A stretch of 64,000 nt of DNA from Pirellulales bacterium (GTDB taxonomy: Bacteria; Planctomycetota; Planctomycetia; Pirellulales; PALSA-1355), in NCBI GenBank assembly GCA_022844125.1, contig JALHMI010000011.1, positions 1 to 64,000 of the forward strand. The letters are read 5' to 3'. The notes beneath the pieces are model-generated. The model did no database searches and had not been told where the DNA came from. It saw only the letters and a list, made by a program, of their open reading frames with translations. How positions within the stretch are numbered: position 1 is the first letter of the stretch; every line of letters begins with the position of its first letter. Made by a program: the position numbers and the translations under genes. Of this stretch, positions 34,888 to 43,011 are shown one piece after another.

Positions 34888-35994
34888 CTAGTGCGCTTGT
34901 GCCCGCGTGTCCAACTGATTCCCCTTGCGGCCGCCACTGACCAGAGCATGCTCTCCGAGGGCGCCTTGGACCAGTAACTTCGCCATCGCGATCGTGCGGT
35001 CGGCAAGTGCGCGAGCGCCCGCTTGCAGGTCTTCGCTCTCGGCCACATAGCGAACGTTGTTCTCCATGTCCTCGGCGCTCCAGCCGCGCGAGTGAGCGAT
35101 GTAAGGGAACTGCGGGAACTGGCAGCCGACTTCGGCGAAGAAGCCGAGCATGCTGCCGGCCACGGCCTGCACATTGTCCTGGCCGCCGGTGACGATGAAT
35201 GCCGCGGCCTTGTGCTGGAGCAGGTGCCGATTGGCAATCGTCTCCTGGTTCTGGATGCAGTTCATTCGCTCGACCATCTGCTGATAGAGGCTGCACGGCG
35301 CGCCCCAGCGAATCGACGTCGAAATCAGGATCGCGTCGGCCCAGTGCACGATTGCTTCGTATACGCGGTCGAGCTGATCGGTCGGATCCATCTGTGTTAT
35401 CGAGCAAGGCCAGGTGCAGGCGTGCGCGCTCTTGGAATAGAAGCCCTCGCAGTGGCGGAAGTTCAAATCGCGGAGGCGAATCGCTTGCGTCTCGCAGCCA
35501 GTGGACGCCGCTTGCTCAAGCGCGTGCTCCAGCAGCAGTTCCGACGTGCTCGGCCGCGGAAACTGCTGGTTCATCATCGTCGTCGAGATACCGACGACGC
35601 GGATCGGTCCGGTCTCGCGCTTCACCGGGCGGGCCAGCGGATGTGGCGGATGCGGGATGTGTTTACGCGCGGTTGCCGAAGCCAAGTTGACAAGAACCTC
35701 TCCGGCTTCGACTTTCACACGATAGGTGGGCACGCTGCCGTCGCCGATCTCGGGCCTCGTGCGCCCGGTCTGGTAGTGGAACTTCCAGAAATGCCAGGGG
35801 CAAGTGACGTACTCGCCGTCGAGCACACCGTCTCCCAGCGGTCCGCCCACATGATTGCAGACCCCTGCAAGCGCGGTGAATGTGCCATCGCGGTAGCAGA
35901 GCGCGATCGGAGTTGCGCGAGCCTGGAGCTGCTGCAGCTCGCGTTTCGCCAGTTCGCTGGCTGCTCCGAGAGATATCCAATCTTCGCCGGGCAT
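34888..35994 (-). CDS. Rieske ferredoxin - NADPH-dependent FMN reductase fusion
   Basis: A 368-residue two-domain protein. Residues about 5-105 are a Rieske [2Fe-2S] domain with CNHVGGPLGDG (Cys-X-His) and CPWHFWKFHYQ (Cys-X2-His). After a proline-rich linker, residues about 135-330 form a flavodoxin-like NAD(P)H-dependent FMN reductase: GPIRVVGISTTMMNQ, the ILISTSIRWGAPCSLYQQMVE phosphate-binding stretch (quoted short), and AAAFIVTGGQDNVQAVAGSML. Electron flow from NADPH through FMN to the Rieske cluster is plausible and would make it a self-sufficient reductase for an unknown acceptor. ATG 35994 has AAGGAG ten bases upstream. The C-terminal tail is extended. No oxygenase gene is adjacent. 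Confidence 0.85.
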   Translation of the reverse strand: MPGEDWISLGAASELAKRELQQLQARATPIALCYRDGTFTALAGVCNHVGGPLGDGVLDGEYVTCPWHFWKFHYQTGRTRPEIGDGSVPTYRVKVEAGEVLVNLASATARKHIPHPPHPLARPVKRETGPIRVVGISTTMMNQQFPRPSTSELLLEHALEQAASTGCETQAIRLRDLNFRHCEGFYSKSAHACTWPCSITQMDPTDQLDRVYEAIVHWADAILISTSIRWGAPCSLYQQMVERMNCIQNQETIANRHLLQHKAAAFIVTGGQDNVQAVAGSMLGFFAEVGCQFPQFPYIAHSRGWSAEDMENNVRYVAESEDLQAGARALADRTIAMAKLLVQGALGEHALVSGGRKGNQLDTRAQAH

Positions 35995-36234
35995 GTGTGA
36001 TTGACTCCTTGCGTGGCTGGAGAGTGGCGAGCAGGCGCTGCGCCAGCATATCAGGATCCCGGCGACCTGCGAGCACTGGCCGCCGGTAAAGTTTCCCTGA
36101 CCGGTCAAGTCCTCCGCCGACCCTGCGGCCAGTGCGGAATGCGGCAACGCGAAGCGGGTCGCCCGGCCGACGAACTCCTTGGCGGCGAGTCTTGCGCGTC
36201 AGTTGGGTCAGCGGTGGCAGCAGATCTCGAAACT

Positions 36235-37542
36235 ATGGTTTCACAACGAGTGGATCGGCGTTTCATCTCGCGCCTGCGGTCGTCGGCCGCGCACGCTGCT
36301 CTCATTGTTTGCCTGGTGCTATTGGCCCGGGCGGCATCCGCCCAGTCGCAACTACCAGCCCCTTCCGAGCCCTATTCCTTGCTGACCACACCGCAGCTCG
36401 CGGGCGACTGGCTGGGCGCTCGCAGTTCGCTGGCCGATCGCGGCATCGCGGTCTATGCGGACAACACCAGCTTCTTCTTCGGGAACACCGTGGGCGGAAT
36501 CAACCGCGATTTCGATTACGGCGGACACGGCGACTATCTGATGTTCGTCGATGGCGCGAAGCGCTGGGGTTGGGAAGGCTTCTCGGTCAAACTGCGGGCC
36601 GAGCACCGCTTCGGCGAGACGCTGGTCGAGGACGTGGGCGCGTTCTTCTCGCCGACGGTGCTGGCCAACCTGCCGAAGGCGAACAGCGAGCGACTGTACT
36701 TGACGAATGTGCTATTCACACAGATGGTCGGCGAGCGGCTCGCTCTTTTCGCGGGCAAGATGGACACGCTCGACGGCGACATGAACGCGTTTGCTCATGG
36801 CCGCGGCAAGACGCAATTCTCAAACCTGGCGTTCGTGTTCAATCCGGTCGTGGCGGCCACGGTGCCTTATTCGACGCTCGGAGCCGGTTTTGTCTGGCTC
36901 CGCGAAGGCGAGGCCGTGGCTGGCGTAGCCGCGCTCAACTCGACCGATACGACGGGCACCAGCGGCTTCGAGCAGCTCTTCAACGACGGCGTGCTGCTCT
37001 CCGCCTACGTGCGCATGCCAACCCAGTGGTTCGACATGCCGGGCCATCAGCTCTTTGCGGGCACCTGGAACAACCAGGAGTACTTGTCGCTGGGCGACGC
37101 ATATATTGATTACCCTAACTTGGCGATTCCGCCAACGCGGGGCAGTTGGTCGCTCTACTGGAACTTCGATCAATACCTGGTGTATGACGCGCAATCGAAG
37201 CGGGGGTGGGGCCCGTTTGGCAGGGCCGGCATAGCCGACGACAACACGAATCCGCTCGCCTGGTTCTTGAGCTTCGGCCTCGGCGGCAACAGCCCGATCG
37301 CCAGCCGCGGGCAGGATACGTTCGGCGTGGGCTGGTACTACGCGGGCCTCAGCGGCCAGATCGAACCGATCCTCTCGGCGTTTCTGGGGCCGGTGGGCAA
37401 TGGCCAGGGCGTTGAATGCTTTTACAACTACGCGCTCACACCAGCGATCCACATCACGCCCGACTTGCAGGTGATCATTCCTTCGCAACAGGACATCGAT
37501 CCGTCGCTGATCCTGGGCGTGCGCGCGCAGATGATTTTCTAG
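36235..37542 (+). CDS. OprB-family carbohydrate porin
   Basis: A 435-residue outer-membrane protein. The signal peptide is SSAAHAALIVCLVLLARAAS followed by AQS. The mature protein alternates short hydrophobic strands and turns through its length (for example FSVKLRAEHRFGE, LFAGKMDTLDGDMNAF, LFAGTWNNQEYLSLGDAY, WFLSFGLGGNSP) and ends with LILGVRAQMIF, a terminal strand finishing in phenylalanine as beta-barrel assembly requires. The GDWLGARSSLADRGIAVYAD start is the OprB/carbohydrate-selective porin signature. It supports the presence of an outer membrane. It is divergent from the Rieske fusion with a 240-base gap that holds no gene. Confidence 0.88.
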   Translation: MVSQRVDRRFISRLRSSAAHAALIVCLVLLARAASAQSQLPAPSEPYSLLTTPQLAGDWLGARSSLADRGIAVYADNTSFFFGNTVGGINRDFDYGGHGDYLMFVDGAKRWGWEGFSVKLRAEHRFGETLVEDVGAFFSPTVLANLPKANSERLYLTNVLFTQMVGERLALFAGKMDTLDGDMNAFAHGRGKTQFSNLAFVFNPVVAATVPYSTLGAGFVWLREGEAVAGVAALNSTDTTGTSGFEQLFNDGVLLSAYVRMPTQWFDMPGHQLFAGTWNNQEYLSLGDAYIDYPNLAIPPTRGSWSLYWNFDQYLVYDAQSKRGWGPFGRAGIADDNTNPLAWFLSFGLGGNSPIASRGQDTFGVGWYYAGLSGQIEPILSAFLGPVGNGQGVECFYNYALTPAIHITPDLQVIIPSQQDIDPSLILGVRAQMIF

Positions 37543-37559
37543 CGAGCCGCACGGTCACA

Positions 37560-38261
37560 TTAGCGATTGAACTTGCGGCGAAACTTGGCCGCGGCGCCGC
37601 CCGTGATCGGCTTACCGTGGCCAAACGTGGCGATCGCGAAATCTTCGCGCGCGAGCCGGCTGAGCGTCTGGCGACCAAGCTCGATATCCTCGTAGGCCGG
37701 GCTCATTGCTAGGCCAAACACGCTGGCGCAGGTGTCGGCGGCAAACAGCACGCCGCCATGCCGCGGCCAGTGCAGGGCGATCTGACCGGCGCAGTGGCCG
37801 GGCGCATAGATGACGCGCAAGCCGCCGGCGATCGCCAGCGCTTCGCCGTCGGCCAGCTCGTGATCGATCTCGGCTGGCTCGATCGCCGACTGGGCTTTGC
37901 GAATGATGAGCCGATAGATCAGCCCGTTGAGAAACCCCGGCCCGCGATGCAGCGGACGGAGCGAGCGACCTTCGCGCGTCATGGCGGCGTCGATCGTGTG
38001 CATGTAGCTGCGCGCCGGTGTCAGTCGCTTGAGCTCGGCCAGGCTGCCGGCGTGGTCCTCATGGCAATGCGTAACGATGATGTGACGCAGGTCGTCCGGT
38101 GAGCGGCCAAGCTGGCGAACAGCACTCAGGATTGCGACGGCGCTGCCGGGATATCCAGTGTCGATCAGTGTCAGCCCATCGTCTTCGTCATCGATCAGGT
38201 GTGCGTTCACCTGCCCCAAGCGGAGTTCGTATAGTCTTGGAGCGATGGGCTTGGGGTGCAT
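37560..38261 (-). CDS. MBL-fold metallo-hydrolase
   Basis: A 233-residue metallo-beta-lactamase superfamily hydrolase. The dinuclear metal motif is H65-C-H67-E-D69-H70-AG, with further ligands in YAPGHCAGQIALHWP (His around residue 150) and the late TFGHGKPITGGAAAKFR (His near 215). The group looks like glyoxalase II/lactonase-type single-domain enzymes, and D69 replaces the second-zinc residue expected for those. The substrate is unknown. The stop is 18 bases from the porin stop, in convergent orientation. Start ATG 38261 lacks a clear ribosome-binding site. Confidence 0.88.
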   Translation of the reverse strand: MHPKPIAPRLYELRLGQVNAHLIDDEDDGLTLIDTGYPGSAVAILSAVRQLGRSPDDLRHIIVTHCHEDHAGSLAELKRLTPARSYMHTIDAAMTREGRSLRPLHRGPGFLNGLIYRLIIRKAQSAIEPAEIDHELADGEALAIAGGLRVIYAPGHCAGQIALHWPRHGGVLFAADTCASVFGLAMSPAYEDIELGRQTLSRLAREDFAIATFGHGKPITGGAAAKFRRKFNR

Positions 38262-38332
38262 GCTTGGGATTCTCGCGGAATTCGTAAGTTAACAGGCTGG
38301 CCTCGGAAAGCCTGGGGGATGGGCCCTTCCGC

Positions 38333-38341
38333 TGATATTAT
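38333..38341 (+). promoter_or_regulatory. Extended -10 for mnmG, apparently leaderless
   Basis: TGATATTAT (38333-38341) is a good extended -10 (TG-N-TATTAT). Six bases lie between it and ATG 38348, so transcription should begin at the start codon. The -35 region (about 38312-38318, G-rich) is weak, as is common with extended -10 promoters. The same spacing is seen at the suf operon. Confidence 0.55.
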
Positions 38342-38347
38342 GGTGGC

Positions 38348-40168
38348 ATGGCAAGTTATGAATATGACTTTGATGTGCTGGTGATCGGGGCAGGGCATGC
38401 CGGGACCGAGGCCGCACTGGCCGCTGCGCGGCTGGGGGCGCGAACGGCCCTGCTCACCACCAACTGTGATACCGTCGGCCAGATGAGCTGCAATCCTGCC
38501 ATCGGCGGCGTGGCCAAGGGGCACATCGTTCGCGAGATTGACGCCCTCGGCGGCGTGATGGGACGCGCAATCGATGCCACCGGCATTCAGTTCCGGATGC
38601 TCAACCGCCGCAAAGGCCCGGCGATGCACAGCCCGCGGGCGCAGGCGGACAAGAAAGCCTATCAGTTTGAAGTGAAGCGGATTGTCGAAGAGCAGCCGAA
38701 CCTTTCGCTGCGCCAAGAGACGGTCGAGGACATCCTGACCGAAGAGAGCGACGGTGAATCTCGCGTGTCCGGTGCGCTGGTGCGCGGCGACGCGCTCTAT
38801 CGCGCCCGGGCCGTGATCCTCACGACCGGCACGTTCCTGCAGGCACTCATGCACACGGGCGAAGCTAGAACGCCCGGTGGTCGGGCAGGGGAGGGGACCA
38901 CGGCCGGCATCAGTGGCGCGCTCAATCGGCTGGGCTTCCAGCTTGCGCGGTTCAAGACCGGCACACCGCCGCGACTCAACGGTCGCACGATCGACTACAG
39001 CCGTACGGAGCTACAGCCCGGCGATGACGAACCGCAGCCGTTTTCGTTTCTGACCGAACGGCTCGACGTCGATCAACTGCCCTGCTGGATCACGTACACG
39101 AACGAAGCGGCGCATGCGCTGATTCGCCAAAACCTGCACCGGGCGCCGATGTACAGCGGTCAGATTCGTTCCAGCGGACCACGGTATTGCCCATCGATCG
39201 AAGACAAGATCGTGCGGTTTGCCGACAAGGACCGGCATCAGCTATTTCTCGAGCCGGAGGGCCGCAACACCCGTGAAGTCTATGTGAATGGCATCTCGAC
39301 AAGCCTGCCGCGCGACGTGCAGGATGCCGTAATTCGACTGGTGCCGGGGCTCGAACGGGCCGAAGTGATGCGCTACGGTTATGCCGTGGAGTACGACTTT
39401 GCTCCGCCCGAGCAGTTGCGGCCCACGCTCGAAACGAAGTCGGTCGAGGGGCTGTACTTTGCCGGACAGATTAATGGCACGACCGGATATGAGGAAGCCG
39501 CCGCACAGGGGCTTATGGCCGGCGCAAATGCGGCGCTCAAGCTTGCGGGCTCAGGGCCGCTGGTGCTCGATCGCGGCGCGGCGTACATCGGCGTGCTGCT
39601 CGATGACCTTGTGACGCGCGGGGTGGACGAACCGTACCGCATGTTCACGAGTCGGGCTGAACACCGCCTTTTGCTGCGGCAGGACAATGCCGATCGCCGG
39701 CTGACGCCGTTGGCCGCGGAACTGGGACTCGTAGATCAACATCGCGCTGAGCGGCTGGCGCGGAAGGAACAGCAGATCGCCCTAGCGCTGGCAATGATCG
39801 AGACCAACGCACATGAAGGCACGCTGCTGGCCCAGTGGCTGAAGCGACCCGAGGTGGATTGGCAGACACTCACGACGTGGCTTCCGGGACTTGCGCAGTA
39901 CTCACGTGAGGTGGCCGATCAGGTAACTTACGATGTGAAGTACGCGGGATACATTGCCCGTGAAGAGGCTGAGATCACGCGGCGACAGAAGCTTTCCGAG
40001 CGGCGAATTCCGGTGGCCTTCGACTTCGCGGCGATTCACCATTTGCGTGCAGAAGCGCGCGAGAAGTTGTCGCGGGTGCGGCCTGAGAACCTGGCCCAGG
40101 CCAGCCGGATCAGTGGGATCACGCCGGCCGACATGGCACTACTGGCCGTGCATTTGGGTGGTCATTAG
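38348..40168 (+). CDS. mnmG: tRNA U34 carboxymethylaminomethyl synthesis protein MnmG
   Basis: A 606-residue FAD-dependent enzyme that, with MnmE, installs the cmnm5 group on wobble uridine 34. The dinucleotide fold GAGHAGTEAALAAARLG, the MSCNPAIGGVAKGHIVREID and RRKGPAMHSPRAQADK segments, and the FAGQINGTTGYEEAAAQGL motif are all standard, and the C-terminal helical domain (KLSERRIPVAFDF, then LAQASRISGITPADMALL) is complete. Length is near the usual 620-630. It is followed by a 465-base region that ends with the leader of the two-component genes. MnmE is not in this window. Confidence 0.96.
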   Translation: MASYEYDFDVLVIGAGHAGTEAALAAARLGARTALLTTNCDTVGQMSCNPAIGGVAKGHIVREIDALGGVMGRAIDATGIQFRMLNRRKGPAMHSPRAQADKKAYQFEVKRIVEEQPNLSLRQETVEDILTEESDGESRVSGALVRGDALYRARAVILTTGTFLQALMHTGEARTPGGRAGEGTTAGISGALNRLGFQLARFKTGTPPRLNGRTIDYSRTELQPGDDEPQPFSFLTERLDVDQLPCWITYTNEAAHALIRQNLHRAPMYSGQIRSSGPRYCPSIEDKIVRFADKDRHQLFLEPEGRNTREVYVNGISTSLPRDVQDAVIRLVPGLERAEVMRYGYAVEYDFAPPEQLRPTLETKSVEGLYFAGQINGTTGYEEAAAQGLMAGANAALKLAGSGPLVLDRGAAYIGVLLDDLVTRGVDEPYRMFTSRAEHRLLLRQDNADRRLTPLAAELGLVDQHRAERLARKEQQIALALAMIETNAHEGTLLAQWLKRPEVDWQTLTTWLPGLAQYSREVADQVTYDVKYAGYIAREEAEITRRQKLSERRIPVAFDFAAIHHLRAEAREKLSRVRPENLAQASRISGITPADMALLAVHLGGH

Positions 40169-40381
40169 GTCCTGGCGCGGGCCGGAGACCGGGGCGACAG
40201 CGGCACTCTAGGGGCCCGAGCTCCCAGTTCCGTCGTGTTTCTGGGACTTTGCGCGCGCGAGTCTGTTGCGGTCAAGAGCTTTAGGGGGCTTAGCCAGTCT
40301 CGTTCAAGGGAATTCCACCTGGAAACGTTACTGTTTACCTAAGTCGTTATTCGGATTTAGTTTGCGTGTAGAAGATCGATA

Positions 40382-40409
40382 TTGACTGCACCCCGCGCGG
40401 GGCTATAAT
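40382..40409 (+). promoter_or_regulatory. Near-consensus sigma-70 promoter for the structured leader
   Basis: TTGACT (40382-40387), a 16-base GC-rich spacer and a perfect TATAAT (40404-40409). The expected transcript start is about 40416, which leaves some 218 nt before the ATG of the response regulator gene at 40634. It is the best-matching promoter I found in the window. The 210 bases between mnmG and this promoter show nothing beyond a weak CCCAG/CTGGG hairpin near 40229-40256. Confidence 0.75.
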
Positions 40410-40415
40410 AGGGCC

Positions 40416-40633
40416 CGATGGCAATTTCGGTAAATTAGTAGGAACCGAACAAACGCACTGCTGAAACCGATTGGTCAATTCACTAGGGACGCAGCAAGCT
40501 AAAAGGGCTAGGTTCCGTCGAGCGTGACATGGAGGACTAGGAGCTTCCGGTGATTTCCGCCGTCGTGAAATCACATGGAGGTCCCGCTTAGACTAGCCTT
40601 ACCATCGGCTAGGGAGAGGGGTGGTTAGCAACT
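40416..40633 (+). promoter_or_regulatory. Long structured 5' leader, possible cis-regulatory RNA
   Basis: Several perfect stems follow the promoter. Stem 1 is GGAACC (40441-40446) with GGTTCC (40511-40516), enclosing TGCTG (40459-40463) with CAGCA (40492-40496) and a small ACC/GGT hairpin. Stem 2 is GTGATTTC (40550-40557) with GAAATCAC (40567-40574) and a 9-base loop. Stem 3 is CTAGCC (40593-40598) with GGCTAG (40607-40612) and abuts the purine-rich ribosome site GGAGAGGGG (40613-40621). A 9-base direct repeat ACATGGAGG occurs at 40527 and 40573. A 17-codon frame (40575-40628) ends five bases before the regulator's ATG. This suggests translational control or an independent small RNA; pairings are by eye. 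Confidence 0.6.
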
Positions 40634-41218
40634 ATGAAAACTGTGTTCACCACAGGCGAAGCCGCGAAAATTTGCAAGGTCAGCCAACAGACCATTATCC
40701 GCTGCTTCGATTCCGGACAACTGAAGGGATTTCGGGTGCCGGGCAGCCGCTTTCGCCGCATCCCCCGCGAACAACTCTACGCGTTCATGCGCGACAATGG
40801 CATTCCGACCGATGCCCTGGAAAGCGGCAAGCGGAAAGTGCTTGTCGTAGACGACGACCAGGAGTTGGTGGAGCTGATCGTGGATGTCCTGGAGAAGGAC
40901 GGCCGCTTTGAGATCCGCACCGTCAACAACGGCTTTGACGCCGGCATGATGGTGAAGGAGTATCACCCCGACGTGATCGTTCTCGACGTCATGCTGCCGG
41001 ACATCAACGGCAAGGAAGTTTGCCAGCGGGTTCGCACCGATAAGTCGATGGACGATGTGCGGATCATCTGCATCTCGGGGATGGTCGAAGAGGACAAGAT
41101 TGAAGATCTCAAAGCCTCCGGTGCCACCGACTTCCTGCACAAGCCATTCGAAGTGGAAACGCTCATCGAACGCATGTGCACGCTGCTCGATATGGAAACG
41201 CTGAGCTCGCGATCGTAA
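40634..41218 (+). CDS. Response regulator with N-terminal excisionase-type HTH
   Basis: A 194-residue regulator in reversed domain order. Residues 3-58 are an excisionase/MerR-like helix-turn-helix (TTGEAAKICKVSQQTIIRCF, then a FRVPGSRFRRIPREQL wing). Residues about 67-187 are a REC receiver: the acidic pocket VVDDDQE, the phosphoacceptor aspartate in VIVLDVMLPD (about residue 117), the switch residue in ICISGM, and the lysine in LHKPFEV. Typical response regulators place REC first. The histidine kinase gene follows closely (start within 76 bases), forming a two-component pair. Expression is probably governed by the long leader upstream. The target genes are unknown. Confidence 0.88.
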   Translation: MKTVFTTGEAAKICKVSQQTIIRCFDSGQLKGFRVPGSRFRRIPREQLYAFMRDNGIPTDALESGKRKVLVVDDDQELVELIVDVLEKDGRFEIRTVNNGFDAGMMVKEYHPDVIVLDVMLPDINGKEVCQRVRTDKSMDDVRIICISGMVEEDKIEDLKASGATDFLHKPFEVETLIERMCTLLDMETLSSRS

Positions 41219-41294
41219 GGCTGAATTGCGGTCGCGCAGGTTTCTCGTGCGACGGGAACTGGGTGCCATAGGTAGCCGCCGATGCGGCTCACCT

Positions 41295-42800
41295 ATGTTT
41301 CGCTACCGGTTTGAGTCGGTGCTTTCGCCCATGCACACGCTGCCTCCGTTGATCGCCAAGTCGGGAACCTTTCGGTTGCCGCTGGTCGATAGTACCGCGG
41401 AGCGGCTGGTCGGCGCGCTGCTTGAGCCGCAACTTGAGCGCCGGCGCGAGGCGTTTCGTCTGTCGCTCGCCCGCGATCCTGCGCTGGCCGTGTGGGCGCT
41501 CGTGCATGCGCGCGATCAGCCGGAGCACGTGACCGCATATCTCAGCGGCTTGGCGGGTTGGTTGGCGGCTGCTCCACTGAAACTGTTCTCGGGGATCACG
41601 CTCGCCTTCGCGGAATCGGAGCAGGAAGCGCTGCGCGAGGAGTTTGCCGAGCCGGCCGGCTGTTCGCTAGCCGTGGCCGAATTGGCCGCACAACTTGCGA
41701 GAGCTGCGCGCGGGAACGAAGACCGGGCTTATCTGTTAGGCATGGTGCATCTCGGAGCTGCGTGGCTGCAAGAAGTATCTGATGTCGATGCACCGCATGG
41801 CATAGGTGAATTTCTGCCGGCCTGGTTCCTGCGAGATTCATTGCAGCTTTCGCAGGCTCGAGCGGAGCAATCGATTGAAGCGGCCTGCGTCGCACAGGCG
41901 ATGGCCGCGGTATGTTCGCACGATCGCGACCATTGGCGTGCCCTTGACTGTGAATCCACTCACTGGATTGGTCGCTGGGAAAGGCTCGGCAGCGAGTGGG
42001 CCAGCCATGGGCCCTGGGCCGCACGGCTGGCAACGCTGATTGAGCAATTGACGGTGAAAGAACGGCTGGAAACCGATTTTCACCACACACTTGAGAATGC
42101 CAAGCTCGAAGCAATCAAGGAATTCGCCTACGGCGCGGGTCACGAGATCAACAATCCGCTGGCGAATATCTCGGCCCGGGCCCAAACGCTGCTTGCCGAA
42201 GAGACGGATCCCGAGCGCAGGCGAACGCTGGCCGCGATCAATGCCCAGGCATTCCGGGCGCATGAGATGATTGCCGACATGATGCTGTTTGCGCGTCCGC
42301 CGCGGCCGAAGTTGCAGCAGGTGGAACTCGGCACGCTGGTGCGGACTGTCGGTGTCGAGTTGACCGCCCAGGCGACGGACCAGCAGACTGAACTGGCCGT
42401 TCGACTGCCGCACACGGTGGTCACGATCGAGGCAGATCCGACGCAGATCGCCGTGGCGCTCCGCTCACTTTGCGTCAATTCGCTGGAAGCTCTCGTGCGC
42501 GGCGGAAACGTCAGTGTCGAACTGATTGCTCCAACGAGCCAAGAGCCGCGTGCGCGGTTGTGTGTGACTGACAACGGCCCCGGCATTCCATGCGATGGGC
42601 GCGAGAAAATCTTCGAGCCGTACTACAGCGGCCGTGAAGCGGGGCGCGGGCTCGGCCTGGGGCTTTCGAAGTGCTGGCGGATCGTCACGATGCACGGCGG
42701 CGCCATCGTTGTGGCAGATGCCGACGGCTCGGGCGATAAGCCATCCGGCGCGGTCTTTACGATCTATCTGCCAGTCAGGCGCCCCGCTCGGCTGAAATAA
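41295..42800 (+). CDS. Cytoplasmic sensor histidine kinase
   Basis: A 501-residue kinase with no transmembrane segment. The N-terminal 260 residues are a helical sensor of unknown type (leucine/alanine-rich, with HDOD-like flavour but no decisive motif). The dimerisation/phosphoacceptor motif is YGAGHEINNPLANISARAQ, histidine at about residue 283. The ATPase domain has an N box in LCVNSLEALVRGG, G1 in VTDNGPGIP, and G2 in GRGLGLGLSKCWRIV. It should phosphorylate the preceding REC-HTH regulator, whose stop is 76 bases upstream. Start is uncertain: ATG 41295, ATG 41331 and a TTG at 41226 are all in frame. Confidence 0.88.
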   Translation: MFRYRFESVLSPMHTLPPLIAKSGTFRLPLVDSTAERLVGALLEPQLERRREAFRLSLARDPALAVWALVHARDQPEHVTAYLSGLAGWLAAAPLKLFSGITLAFAESEQEALREEFAEPAGCSLAVAELAAQLARAARGNEDRAYLLGMVHLGAAWLQEVSDVDAPHGIGEFLPAWFLRDSLQLSQARAEQSIEAACVAQAMAAVCSHDRDHWRALDCESTHWIGRWERLGSEWASHGPWAARLATLIEQLTVKERLETDFHHTLENAKLEAIKEFAYGAGHEINNPLANISARAQTLLAEETDPERRRTLAAINAQAFRAHEMIADMMLFARPPRPKLQQVELGTLVRTVGVELTAQATDQQTELAVRLPHTVVTIEADPTQIAVALRSLCVNSLEALVRGGNVSVELIAPTSQEPRARLCVTDNGPGIPCDGREKIFEPYYSGREAGRGLGLGLSKCWRIVTMHGGAIVVADADGSGDKPSGAVFTIYLPVRRPARLK

Positions 42801-42924
42801 CCTCTCTTGCGCAACTTGCGTTGCCAATTGGCGACTTGTGGTGTTTTGGCGACACGCGAGAACTGCGGTAATTCTGCGGGTGGTGCCACGCTAGATTGTC
42901 TCTTGCGACTAACGCTCGCAATCC

Positions 42925-42953
42925 TTGTAAAGCGTGCGGCGGTGACCTAGGCT
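42925..42953 (+). promoter_or_regulatory. Possible promoter for the YYAP-repeat gene
   Basis: TTGTAA (42925-42930), a 17-base spacer and TAGGCT (42948-42953). The -10 is weak in its third and fourth positions. It would give a leader of about 50 nt before ATG 43012. Confidence 0.35.
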
Positions 42954-43011
42954 TTGATGCTGGACAGAACCCTTCGGCGCCATTGAACCCGCACCCGTGG
43001 AGCCATGCATC

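Noticed and set aside
40441-40516. GEMM-I (c-di-GMP-I) riboswitch
   Set aside because: The GAAACC and GGGACGCA strings match parts of the consensus, but the hairpin with a GNRA loop and the long 3' helix with its receptor are missing. Kept only as a resemblance within a leader of unknown type.
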